This document shows positions 31,955 to 38,720 of a stretch of DNA of 42,834 nucleotides, piece by piece. The notes beneath the pieces are model-generated. The model ran no database searches. It was not told the origin of the DNA and saw only the letters and a list, made by a program, of their open reading frames with translations. Origin of the DNA: RBG-16-57-9 sp964462185 (GTDB lineage: Archaea > Thermoproteota > Bathyarchaeia > TCS64); the NCBI GenBank assembly GCA_964462185.1, contig CAYWWV010000009.1:1-42834 (forward strand), given 5' to 3'. Position numbers and translations under genes: made by a program. Every line of letters begins with the position of its first letter. The stretch's first letter is position 1.

Positions 31955-32600
31955 GGGTCATCACCGGCGCATTTACCGCCGGGATCTCCTTCTCTATTGT
32001 AAGCACAGCCCCTATTATAGGCCTCAACTCCAGCCTGATGGTCTCGTAGGGCTTGGCGTAGATATCCTTGTGGTCGGTGGGCACAGGCTTCACATCACTG
32101 GAGTTGATCCTCCTAAAGTCGACGTAGATCTGCATCTTCTCCCCCAGCTCTAGGAGGGAGTCGCTGTCTCCTGTGACGGGGGTTATGGTGGTGATGGTCC
32201 CGTTCCGGAACCTGTCGCTGTATATTATGGCGTGGCCTCGCTCGTTGGTGTAGGTTATGATTAGGCTGTCATCGCTGCAGTCCACGGGCTCGTGTCCCTG
32301 CGCCAGCTTGATGTAGAAGAGCACCTCCTCCAGGCAGACCTCATCCTGGTCCCCCGTGGTGGTGTTGCTAAAGTAGCCTGTGATGCCCGAGTCTGCGATT
32401 ATGTTGGCCGTGGTCTCCTTCATCCCAGATATCACCGTGGTCTGAGCTTTTTCGCTCGTGAGGAAGCCTACGTTGAGGATGATGAAGCTGAAGGCGGAGG
32501 CGGTGATGACGAAGGCTGTGAGGATGATGGCGGTCTCGATGCCCGTTATCCCTTTTCTACGTAATAGTTTTTCCTCGGTGTTCGCCTTGTTTGATCTCAT
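31947..32600 (-). CDS. flaB: archaellin (class III signal peptide protein)
   Basis: A 217-residue secreted filament protein. The N-terminus has the archaeal prepilin/archaellin signal: basic LLRRKG, cleavage expected after G17, then ITGIETAIILTAFVITASAFSFIILNVG, the hydrophobic helix that forms the filament core. The first residues after it (TSEKAQTTVISGMKETTANI) follow the archaellin pattern, and the rest is a beta-rich outer domain. No flaF/G/H/I/J or other archaellum gene is in the window. An archaellin-like pilin from another filament is an alternative. The stop overlaps the saccharopine-dehydrogenase-like gene by 8 bases. Confidence 0.85.
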   Translation of the reverse strand: MRSNKANTEEKLLRRKGITGIETAIILTAFVITASAFSFIILNVGFLTSEKAQTTVISGMKETTANIIADSGITGYFSNTTTGDQDEVCLEEVLFYIKLAQGHEPVDCSDDSLIITYTNERGHAIIYSDRFRNGTITTITPVTGDSDSLLELGEKMQIYVDFRRINSSDVKPVPTDHKDIYAKPYETIRLELRPIIGAVLTIEKEIPAVNAPVMTLR

Positions 32601-32629
32601 CTGGGTGGTGGTTGCCTGGATAATTGCTT

Positions 32630-32806
32630 TTACTCTTGCGGAGCTTGGCTATAGATTACAAATGCCACGATAGTGGAGAGGTGGAAGATGAAGAACTCGA
32701 AGAGGGGGTCGAGGAACCGGAACCTGGTTCTCTGGATGACTCCCACCACCAGTGACACAACCAGTAAGCCGTAGGCTGCTTGCCTCCAACGCGTTCTCTC
32801 CCCCAC
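32630..32806 (-). CDS. small membrane protein (58 aa)
   Basis: Between rpoK and the archaellin gene the minus strand has a 58-codon frame starting with GTG at 32806, preceded by GAGGGG about 6 bases upstream and beginning 8 bases after the rpoK stop. Two hydrophobic stretches (AYGLLVVSLVVGVI at 11-24 and LFEFFIFHLSTIVAFVIY at 35-52) are separated by the basic RTRFRF, so it is probably a two-helix membrane hairpin. It ends SQAPQE. I do not recognise the family. Context suggests co-transcription with rpoK and perhaps with the archaellin, which starts 29 bases further on. Confidence 0.55.
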   Translation of the reverse strand: MGERTRWRQAAYGLLVVSLVVGVIQRTRFRFLDPLFEFFIFHLSTIVAFVIYSQAPQE

Positions 32807-32813
32807 TGCCCCT

Positions 32814-33074
32814 CTACTCCAGCTTCCTGGGCTTCAACAAGTCGGATAGAGGAATGTCTACGTGGCTGCCGTCGGGGAGTTTGCGTCGGATGGTTATGGG
32901 TAGCACGTTGGCGTTCAGCTCTAGGATGGCTATGTCGATGGGGTCGGAGAGGTTGGGGGGGACCTCCACGAGGAGTGGGGCTCCCAGAGATATTTGCAGG
33001 GCTCTTGCGCCCACTATTCTTGCCCTCTCAAACCTGGTTAGCTTGGGCGGCCCAATTATTTTGTCCCTACTCAA
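32814..33074 (-). CDS. rpoK: DNA-directed RNA polymerase subunit K (Rpb6/omega)
   Basis: An 86-residue RNA polymerase assembly subunit. KLTRFERARIVGARALQISLGAPLLVEVP followed by DPIDIAILELNANVLPITIRRKLPDG is the diagnostic Rpb6/omega core. It starts with TTG at 33074; no ATG lies upstream before an in-frame stop. A TTTATATCG element on the same strand (about 33148-33156) is a plausible TATA box, giving a leader near 45-50 bases. It is followed closely by the 58-residue membrane protein. Confidence 0.93.
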   Translation of the reverse strand: MSRDKIIGPPKLTRFERARIVGARALQISLGAPLLVEVPPNLSDPIDIAILELNANVLPITIRRKLPDGSHVDIPLSDLLKPRKLE

Positions 33075-33166
33075 CTCTATCGACCAACGTCTCTACTGGT
33101 GGCTCCCTCGAGAACCATTGAAACATAACCTCAACCAGGGAAAAGCGATATAAACGTTTCTCGAGG

Positions 33167-34048
33167 CTACTCCTCCCCAACGACGGGGTTCCGCATAACA
33201 CCCAGTCCTTCCACCGTGGATTCTATGATGTCACCCACCTTTAGCAGTCCCAGGGGATGGGCTGCTCCCACGCCTGAGGGGGTTCCCGTTGCGAATACGT
33301 CGCCTGGTTCGAGGGTTATGCCGTTGGAGATGGTGGAGATGATGGTGGGGATGTCGAATATCAGGTTGCGGGTGTTGGAGTCTTGTCTTGTGACGCCGTT
33401 TACCTTGCACCGGATGTCCAGGTTGCCTGGGTCGGGCACCTCGTCGCTGGTGACCAGGTAGGGCCCCATCGGGGCGAAGGTGTCCTGGCTTTTCCCCCGG
33501 AACCATTGGAGGTGTTGGCGCTGTAGTTTACGGGCCGATATGTCTTGGAAGACCATGTAACCAGCCACATAGTCCAGCGCCTCATCCTTGGGAATATACT
33601 TACCCTTACGCCCTATGACGAAGGCCAGCTCCACCTCGTAGTCAAGCTTCTCCACGGCCCTATTGTAGACCACGGGGTCGTAAGGACCCGTTATGGCTGT
33701 TGGAGACTTGGTGAAGAAAACAGGGTGTTCAGGCAGGTCTCCGTGACTCCCCTCCTTCACGTGCTCGGCATAGTTGAGGCCCAGGCAGACTATGTTCTTC
33801 CTGGTGCGGGGGATAGGAGCCGCAAGCTTTGCCTCCCCCAACTTTATTAAACCCTGAGTCTCCCCCGACTCCACCTTCTCCAAAGCCTTGGCCTCGGCCT
33901 CCCTGGCTTTGGCGAGGCCCTCCTCCCCCATGTCTAAGAGCTGTAGCATGGAGCCTGCACCAGTGGCTGCCTTAAGGTCCACCACGTAGTCTCCCACGAC
34001 GGCGCCCAAGCTATAGCAGGAACCTTTTCGATACGTTACGAGCTTCAT
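33167..34048 (-). CDS. fumarylacetoacetate hydrolase-family protein
   Basis: A FAH-fold hydrolase/decarboxylase of 293 residues acting on beta-diketone or 2-oxo acids, often in aromatic or amino-acid breakdown. KNIVCLGLNYAEHVKEG, PVFFTKSPTAITGPYDPV, the metal-site DYEVELAFVIG and GYMVFQDISAR, then LEPGDVFATGTPSGVGAAH are family hallmarks. The frame runs to a GTG at 34057, but a TATT-ATAC element at 34073-34081 lies about 29 bases before the ATG at 34048, so a leaderless start there is favoured. It is divergent from the hotdog thioesterase, which may act on the same pathway. Confidence 0.92.
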   Translation of the reverse strand: MKLVTYRKGSCYSLGAVVGDYVVDLKAATGAGSMLQLLDMGEEGLAKAREAEAKALEKVESGETQGLIKLGEAKLAAPIPRTRKNIVCLGLNYAEHVKEGSHGDLPEHPVFFTKSPTAITGPYDPVVYNRAVEKLDYEVELAFVIGRKGKYIPKDEALDYVAGYMVFQDISARKLQRQHLQWFRGKSQDTFAPMGPYLVTSDEVPDPGNLDIRCKVNGVTRQDSNTRNLIFDIPTIISTISNGITLEPGDVFATGTPSGVGAAHPLGLLKVGDIIESTVEGLGVMRNPVVGEE

Positions 34049-34072
34049 GGCTAACACTCGGATTACTCACAG

Positions 34073-34081
34073 GTATAATAG
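34073..34081 (-). promoter_or_regulatory. TATA box of the FAH-family gene
   Basis: Minus-strand AACTATTATACC, at leaderless distance from the ATG at 34048. The divergent hotdog gene has TAATTAGTATTTAA (about 34105-34118) in the same intergenic space. Confidence 0.5.
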
Positions 34082-34132
34082 TTTCCACTTGGAGGGGTAA
34101 GAGATAATTAGTATTTAACCCTGGTTTTGGGT

Positions 34133-34525
34133 GTGCAGATTAATACTCATTCTTTGGCCGATAGAACCCTTTTGGGTACGCCCTTGGAGGTGGAGACAGG
34201 GAAGGCGGCGGTGGTCCGCCTGGTGGCGACGGAGAACATGGTGGTGGACCAGAAGGGGCTGGTGCATGGAGGATTCACATTCGGTCTGGCCGACTATGCA
34301 GCCATGCTAGCCGTGAACCACCCCCATGTGGTTCTCGGCAGTGCAGAGGCACGCTTCTTGGCCCCTGTTAGGCGGGGGGATGTGATGGTGGCCAGGGCAC
34401 GGGTTGTTGGGGTTGAGGGGCGTAGAAGGATGGTGGAGGCAGGCGTCTGGGTGGGGGAGAAACAGGTCCTGGAGGCCCGTTTTAAGTGCTACGTCCTGGA
34501 TAAACACGTGTTGGACGACGGGTAG
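34133..34525 (+). CDS. hotdog-fold thioesterase (PaaI-like)
   Basis: An acyl-CoA thioesterase-type protein of about 130 residues. The central hot-dog helix GLVHGGFTFGLADYAAMLAVN, with the HGG of the active-site loop, then SAEARFLAPVRRGDVMVARARVV is the PaaI/YbgC-like pattern. The frame begins at a TTG (34127); the GTG at 34133 is about as likely given the TATA-like TAATTAGTATTTAA at 34105-34118. Members hydrolyse CoA thioesters or act as decarboxylase partners. It faces away from the FAH-family gene. Confidence 0.82.
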   Translation: MQINTHSLADRTLLGTPLEVETGKAAVVRLVATENMVVDQKGLVHGGFTFGLADYAAMLAVNHPHVVLGSAEARFLAPVRRGDVMVARARVVGVEGRRRMVEAGVWVGEKQVLEARFKCYVLDKHVLDDG

Positions 34526-34539
34526 CCATTTTGCTAAGA

Positions 34540-34549
34540 TTTATATTTA
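34540..34549 (+). promoter_or_regulatory. TATA box of the BlaI-like regulator gene
   Basis: TTTATATTTA, 36-45 bases before the ATG at 34585, predicts a leader of about 15 bases for the run regulator - DUF167 - metallo-hydrolase. Confidence 0.55.
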
Positions 34550-34584
34550 GCTCGGGCGGATAGTCACGGAACGGGTGTTTCAAA

Positions 34585-34983
34585 ATGCCACTAGTGTTTG
34601 ACCCTTCGCAGAAGGGGTTTCAGAAGGTTCTTAGAGATTATCAAATCGAGGCGTTGAGGATTATTTGGAATCATGAGGGTGAGGGGCTGACTAGCAGGGA
34701 GGTCTATGAGGCCACCAACGAGGTGCTTGGCCCCCGCCGGAGAGTTAGCCGGGCAAGCATAATCAACTTCCTGAACGCCATGGTAGATGAAGGCGTTTTA
34801 GACTACTCCGAAGAAACCTGTAAGGGGGGTATGAGGAGGAGATACAAGAAGGGGTTGGATGAGGAAGGTTTTAAAAAATTCCTTGTCCAAAACATGATCT
34901 CCAGCCTCTACAGGGACTTCCCAGATGAGACGGAGCAGGTCATAGCGGAGACCTTTGGCTCCATTATTAGCCAGAAGGACTAA
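34585..34983 (+). CDS. winged-helix regulator, BlaI/MecI-like
   Basis: A 132-residue DNA-binding protein. DYQIEALRIIWNHEGEGLTSREVYEATNEVLG followed by RRVSRASIINFLNAMVDEGVLDYSEET is a winged-helix domain of the penicillinase-repressor type, and the C-terminal helices (EEGFKKFLVQNMISSLYRDF) would dimerise. In bacteria the family is released by proteolysis; archaeal members have unknown signals. Neighbours on the same strand are DUF167 (15 bases on) and a metallo-beta-lactamase-fold hydrolase, its possible targets. Confidence 0.7.
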   Translation: MPLVFDPSQKGFQKVLRDYQIEALRIIWNHEGEGLTSREVYEATNEVLGPRRRVSRASIINFLNAMVDEGVLDYSEETCKGGMRRRYKKGLDEEGFKKFLVQNMISSLYRDFPDETEQVIAETFGSIISQKD

Positions 34984-34998
34984 ACACCCTGTTCAACC

Positions 34999-35214
34999 AT
35001 GTTTCTCACCGTAGATGTGAAGCCGGGCCAAAGAGAGGAGAAGCTCATCCCAATAGGTGAGAACCATTACGAGGCCCATGTTAAGGCCCCTGCCCGCAGA
35101 GGGCGGGCCAACAAGGCTCTCATAAGGTTGGTGAGAGACACCCTTGGCCTCCAGGCCACCATTGTGAGGGGCCACACCTCCAGCCGCAAGCTGCTGCGGG
35201 TGGAACCCCTTTAG
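34999..35214 (+). CDS. DUF167 (UPF0235/YggU) family protein
   Basis: A 71-residue protein matching the DUF167 pattern: VDVKPGQREEKL, HYEAHVKAPARRGRANKALIRLV, and the final IVRGHTSSRKLLRVE. The family is small, widespread and functionally unassigned. The start is ATG, 15 bases after the BlaI-like regulator and 42 bases before the metallo-hydrolase, probably one transcript. Confidence 0.88.
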   Translation: MFLTVDVKPGQREEKLIPIGENHYEAHVKAPARRGRANKALIRLVRDTLGLQATIVRGHTSSRKLLRVEPL

Positions 35215-35256
35215 CGCCCAACAGGTTTTTAGCCTTCCACCAGCTCTGGAAACCCG

Positions 35257-35892
35257 ATGGAGATATTGGAAGGACTTCACGCCGTCCGCATTGCCGACGC
35301 AGACGGCTTGGACACCGAGGTCTATCTTCTGGACTGCGAGGAGGGGGTTATCCTGGTGGATGTGGGCTTCACCCCCCAATGCCTGGAGAACATATCGCTT
35401 GAGCTGAAAAACATGGGGAGGGAGTGGGGAGATGTAAAGATGGTGATCATAACCCACGCCCACGGGGACCACATCCTCAACCTGCCCCAGGTGAAGGAGC
35501 TGACTGACGCTGAGGTGGTGGTGGGCCTGGGCGACGAGGAAAGGCTGCTGGAGAGGACGGGGGTTAAGGCAGACGTAGCATTGGACACCGGCGACATCAT
35601 CGGCGCTTTCGGAAACATAGAGGTCATCAGGGTGCCCGGACACAGCCGGGGCAACCTAAGCCTCCTCCTCCACAAACACAGGGCCCTAATAGCGGGGGAC
35701 ACCATCTTCGGCGACCAGGAGGGCAACCTAGAGGCACCCCCCGAGAAATACTGCGAAGACGTGGGGGAGGCGGCCCGCAACCTGTCCACTCTTTTAAACT
35801 ACGATTTCGACGCCCTCCTGTTGAGCCATGGGGCCAACATCCTTTCGGGTGCAAAGGAGAGGGTTAGGGCACTGGTGGATAATTGTGTTTAG
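35257..35892 (+). CDS. metallo-beta-lactamase-fold hydrolase
   Basis: A 211-residue hydrolase of the glyoxalase II-like branch. The metal-binding HAHGDH at 67-72, PGHSRGNLSLLL with the third ligand His, AGDTIF with the bridging Asp and a C-terminal LLSHG complete a binuclear site. No extra RNase-type domain is present, so a small-molecule thioester or lactone is more likely as substrate than RNA. The stop overlaps the DUF1805 gene by 3-4 bases, tail to tail. Confidence 0.9.
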   Translation: MEILEGLHAVRIADADGLDTEVYLLDCEEGVILVDVGFTPQCLENISLELKNMGREWGDVKMVIITHAHGDHILNLPQVKELTDAEVVVGLGDEERLLERTGVKADVALDTGDIIGAFGNIEVIRVPGHSRGNLSLLLHKHRALIAGDTIFGDQEGNLEAPPEKYCEDVGEAARNLSTLLNYDFDALLLSHGANILSGAKERVRALVDNCV

Positions 35893-36182
35893 CCCAGAAG
35901 GTGTATGACATCTCTAACTACTCGCCCCTGCTCCACGCCCAGCGCCCTGGCGGCGCTGGTGGCCGCCTTCACCTCCGCCCCAAACACGTCCTCGAAGCTG
36001 GACACGCCGGAGACGATGGCAGCAGCCAACCCAAGTTTCTCGGCCACCTCCAAGTTGAGGTAGCCGCACATCACCAAACCCTTCTCGCCTCTCACCAGGA
36101 GGAGGGGTGGCCCCCCAGGGATCTCCGACTTCAAACCCATGAAGCTCCTTCCACCAAACTCGAACTTTTCAATCTCGAACAT
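35889..36182 (-). CDS. DUF1805 protein
   Basis: A protein of about 97 residues matching the DUF1805 pattern: FMGLKSEIPGGPPLLLVRGEKGLVMCGYLNLEVAEKLG, then AAAIVSGVSSFEDVFGAEVKAAT and ALGVEQGRVVRDVI. The family has no assigned function; in archaea it is common near information-processing genes. The frame runs to 36206, but a TTTTTATAG element at 36207-36215 is about 30 bases before the ATG at 36182 and would give a leaderless message starting there. Confidence 0.85.
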   Translation of the reverse strand: MFEIEKFEFGGRSFMGLKSEIPGGPPLLLVRGEKGLVMCGYLNLEVAEKLGLAAAIVSGVSSFEDVFGAEVKAATSAARALGVEQGRVVRDVIHLLG

Positions 36183-36206
36183 AGCACCATCAACTACTCC
36201 CAACAA

Positions 36207-36215
36207 CTATAAAAA
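36207..36215 (-). promoter_or_regulatory. TATA box of the DUF1805 gene
   Basis: Minus-strand GTTTTTATAGTTG at leaderless distance from the ATG at 36182, which supports that start over the longer frame. Confidence 0.5.
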
Positions 36216-36347
36216 CACCCCCAGGCCCCAGGGGGGAGGGGGGGTAGACCTAAAAGGCAGAAATATGGCTCGGATTGAGTCAGGGGCTTGGAAAACGGCT
36301 TAAACGGCTATTCGTTTCAGCGCAAAAACCCGGGCTTTGCCTCCGGT

Positions 36348-36485
36348 TTAATACGCTTCAAGACGCCACAACCCCCTTAAAGCGTGCTCCAAGGCCTCGT
36401 GGGAGGCCCCCATTAAATTCCTCCAACCAGCTTCACACTGGGGTAAACCCTTCAACACATAGTCGAAACCAAGTGCCAACTCCAT
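36348..36485 (-). CDS. possible 45-residue ORF downstream of the RHH-like gene
   Basis: An ATG at 36485 lies two bases after the stop of the 94-residue gene and opens 45 codons (MELALGFDYVLKGLPQCEAG...ALRGLWRLEAY) ending TAA at 36348-36350. No family is recognised; the composition is ordinary and no clear membrane segment is seen. The coupling to the upstream gene is the only strong argument. The remaining ~130 bases to the DUF1805 promoter hold a C/G-rich tract (36218-36245) and nothing I can name. Confidence 0.35.
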   Translation of the reverse strand: MELALGFDYVLKGLPQCEAGWRNLMGASHEALEHALRGLWRLEAY

Positions 36486-36487
36486 CT

Positions 36488-36772
36488 TTACTCCTCCAAT
36501 CCGGCGTCCAGCTCCGCCACCATGCCCGCGTACACCGAGACCAGCTCCGGGTCCAAGGGAGACCCTGAAACCTGGTAGAACCAGGTCAGGAAATCGTAGG
36601 GGTTCCAGCTGTTGAAGCGGTCCTTGATGTAGCGGAGGAGGAGGGGGATGAGTGCTTGGCGTTTCAATGCAAGCCAGACCAGTTCGTTGAAGCTTGGCTT
36701 GGGGCTCCCCCTCGCCTGCTGTAGGTGTGTGAGTTCTCTCCTCACCCCTTCATCTATCTTGATGGTGGACAC
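36488..36772 (-). CDS. small protein with RHH-like N-terminus
   Basis: A 94-residue protein starting with GTG. The first 45 residues (STIKIDEGVRRELTHLQQ, PSFNELVWLALKRQ) resemble the strand-helix-helix of ribbon-helix-helix antitoxin/repressor proteins. The second half is aromatic (NSWNPYDFLTWFYQV) and probably a protein-protein contact region; it ends acidic. No recognisable toxin follows, only a 45-codon frame. Its start codon is embedded in a GGTGTCC direct repeat, and the promoter region contains the composite inverted repeat at 36778-36850, so autoregulation is plausible. The family assignment is tentative. Confidence 0.55.
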   Translation of the reverse strand: MSTIKIDEGVRRELTHLQQARGSPKPSFNELVWLALKRQALIPLLLRYIKDRFNSWNPYDFLTWFYQVSGSPLDPELVSVYAGMVAELDAGLEE

Positions 36773-36850
36773 CCAATGGACACCTTCTGGTATACCTCAG
36801 TAGCCGTTTAGATAAAAGTTTTTTCTTTTTAGGTATACTATTTGGTGTCC
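36767..36850. promoter_or_regulatory. composite inverted-repeat operator candidate
   Basis: Left arm GGACACC-TTCT-GGTATACCT (36778-36797) and right arm AGGTATACT-ATTT-GGTGTCC (36831-36850) mirror each other at 15 of 20 positions with identical spacing. A further GGACACC (36767-36773) overlaps the GTG start of the leftward gene. GGTATACC is itself palindromic. An A/T-rich 33-base centre with an ACTTTTATC element (about 36809-36818) could hold the leftward TATA box. Confidence 0.6.
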
Positions 36851-36932
36851 TATTGTTATACTTGTTAGTTTACGCCTGGCAAAGGGCGGTAACCCTTAAA
36901 CAAGGCGAATCCGCCCAGCTTATAGACCAGAC

Positions 36933-37115
36933 ATGAGCGAAATGGCTGAGAAAGTTCTAAAGACCATGAAGGACCTGGGGAAGCCTGTTAGACCGGGAGA
37001 AGTGGCGAAAGCCTTGGGTGTGGAGAGCAAAGAGGTGTCCAAGGCCATAAAGGAGTTGAAGAAAGAGGGGAAAGTCCATTCCCCCAAGCGATGCTACTAC
37101 GCTCCCACCGAGTAA
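36933..37115 (+). CDS. small winged-helix transcriptional regulator (60 aa)
   Basis: A 60-residue protein that is one helix-turn-helix with wing: EKVLKTMKDLGKPVRPGEVAKALGVESKEVSKAIKELKKEGKV, then PKRCYYAP. Proteins of this size and ending are common in methanogens and related archaea; targets are unknown. It starts with ATG and is divergent from the RHH-like gene, with 160 bases between them containing the inverted-repeat operator candidate. Its own TATA box may be CCCTTAAACAAGG (about 36893-36903). Confidence 0.8.
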   Translation: MSEMAEKVLKTMKDLGKPVRPGEVAKALGVESKEVSKAIKELKKEGKVHSPKRCYYAPTE

Positions 37116-37143
37116 ACCCCGGCCTCCACAACTCCAAGTTTTT

Positions 37144-38021
37144 CTAGGTTAAGGTGAAGCGGTACTCGGTCCAGTGGTGGTAGGTCTCCCCGGGTTCGAG
37201 GACGGGTGAAGGGTATTCAGGGTGGTTGGGGGAGTCGGGGTAGAACTGGGTTTCCAGGCACACGCCTGCCCTGGCCACGTGGACGCCCCGGTATCCCCGT
37301 TCCGAGCCGTCGAGGAAGTTCCCAGTGTATAGCTGGAGCCCGGGTTTAGAGGTGCGGACCTCTAGGACCCTACCCGATGTGGGGTCCACTAACCTTGCTT
37401 GGGGGCCTCTGGTGGGGTTGAGTGCGAAGTTGTGGTCGAAACCCCCTGCAAGCGCCAGCTGGGGAGAGTCTCGACGCAGGCGCTCTCCCAGCTTGGCCTC
37501 CTTTCGGAGGTCGAAGGGGGTCCCAGACACGGGTTCCAGTGGCCCAAGGGGGATAAGGTCTGGNNNNNNNNNNNNNNNNNNNNNNNNNNNNNNNNNNNNN
37601 NNNNNNNNNNNNNNNNNNNNNNNNNNNNNNNNNNNNNNNNNNNNNNNNNNNNNNNNNNNNNNNTCCAAACCCTCTTGTCGAACCCTTTAAACCCCCCGTG
37701 GAGGTGGTTCCCCCCCTCGTTGAGGGAAAGCCTGTGTTCCACCCCGTTTAAAACAACTCTCCCACCTCTTATCCTGTTGGCGTACCTACCAACCGTAGCG
37801 CCGTGGTATGAGGGGGAGGCGAGATACCCTTGGAGGCTTGGGAAACCAAGGATTACGTCGCCCAGCACACCTGTTTTGTCGGGAGCCATAGCCCTCACCA
37901 GGGTGCCGCCATAGTTGGAGGCTAGAACCCTTATCCCATCCTCCAACTCGAATAGGTAGACCTCCCCCTCACCGGTTCTGCCCCAATACTCCAGCTTGTA
38001 CCCCCATAACCCAAACCGCAC
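37144..38021 (-). CDS. aldose 1-epimerase (galactose mutarotase), split by an assembly gap
   Basis: An enzyme interconverting alpha and beta anomers of aldoses. The N-terminal part (about 119 residues from the GTG at 38021) has GDVILGFPSLQGYL, ATVGRYANRIRGG and the active-site SLNEGGNHLHGGFKGFDKRVW. The C-terminal part (about 139 residues) has LAGGFDHNFAL, the catalytic-Glu region VCLETQFYPDSPNHPEYPSPVL and PGETYHHWTEYRF. Between them lie 100 N. The frames do not match across the placeholder, and about 90 residues are missing relative to a normal 340-350, so the real gap is near 270 bases and not 100. The break is an assembly artefact rather than a pseudogene. Confidence 0.88.
37564..37663. 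other. assembly gap (100 N) in aldose 1-epimerase
   Basis: Placeholder gap; the frame shift across it shows that its length is not real. Confidence 0.95.
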
Positions 38022-38063
38022 CCTTGGAAAGGTTTTTCTCCCCTCCGCCCCAGAGTCTGAGCT

Positions 38064-38672
38064 GTGAACCCCATACTACTAACCGGCTTCGAGCCCTTCG
38101 GGGGTAGCAAAGTCAACCCTAGCATAGAGGCGTGTAAACCCCACAAAGGAAAGATCTTCAACGGCCATAGGGTTGAGGTGGTGGAGGTCCCCTTAAGGTT
38201 CCAAGAGATTCGACCCACCATAGTTGGGGCTTTGGACAGGCTTAAACCCGCGGCCGTCATATCCACAGGTCAGTCGGGGGGTGAAGCGATAGCCCTGGAG
38301 AGGGTGGCCATAAACCTGGCGGACGCCCGGATACCCTACAACTGTGGGGCGAAGCCCGTTGACACCCTCATAGAGCCTGGGGGCCCTGCGGCTTATTTCT
38401 CCACCCTCCCCCTCCGAGCCATCCATAAAGCCCTCCAAGAGGAGGGGATCCCCTCCAAACTTAGCAACTCTGCGGGAACCTTTGGTTGCAACCACCTGTT
38501 CTACGAGTTGATGCACGCCCTAGACCAGAGGGGGTGGGAGATCCCCGCTGGTTTCATCCATGTGCCCAAGCTCCCCTCCCAGGCCGTTGCCAAGCCAGGC
38601 CCCTCCATGGACCTCCCCCTCACCACCCGAGCCCTCGAGGTGGTCCTCCGGGTTGTGGGGGAAACACTCTAA
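38064..38672 (+). CDS. pcp: pyroglutamyl-peptidase I (pyrrolidone-carboxylate peptidase)
   Basis: A 202-residue cysteine peptidase removing N-terminal pyroglutamate. The opening ILLTGFEPFGGSKVNPS is diagnostic. The catalytic triad is complete: E79 in LERVAINLADARIP, C142 in SNSAGTFGCNHLFYELMH and H166 in GFIHVP. The usual Asp of ARIPDN is Tyr here (ARIPYN). The start is GTG. It is divergent from aldose 1-epimerase with only 42 bases between starts. Confidence 0.93.
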   Translation: MNPILLTGFEPFGGSKVNPSIEACKPHKGKIFNGHRVEVVEVPLRFQEIRPTIVGALDRLKPAAVISTGQSGGEAIALERVAINLADARIPYNCGAKPVDTLIEPGGPAAYFSTLPLRAIHKALQEEGIPSKLSNSAGTFGCNHLFYELMHALDQRGWEIPAGFIHVPKLPSQAVAKPGPSMDLPLTTRALEVVLRVVGETL

Positions 38673-38720
38673 CTCCCATTGGGTTTAATAGCCGAGACCC
38701 CTATCTGAACCAGGATAGGT

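Noticed and set aside
36275..36568. A 97-codon plus-strand frame over the end of the RHH-like gene
   Set aside because: It begins with TTG in a non-coding stretch, runs antisense through the minus-strand frames, and has a shadow-like Pro/Arg/His composition.
36767..36865. Repeated GGTGTCC/GGTATAC units as a CRISPR array or transposon ends
   Set aside because: There are only a few short units without regular spacers, no cas or transposase gene, and the position between divergent regulators fits an operator better.
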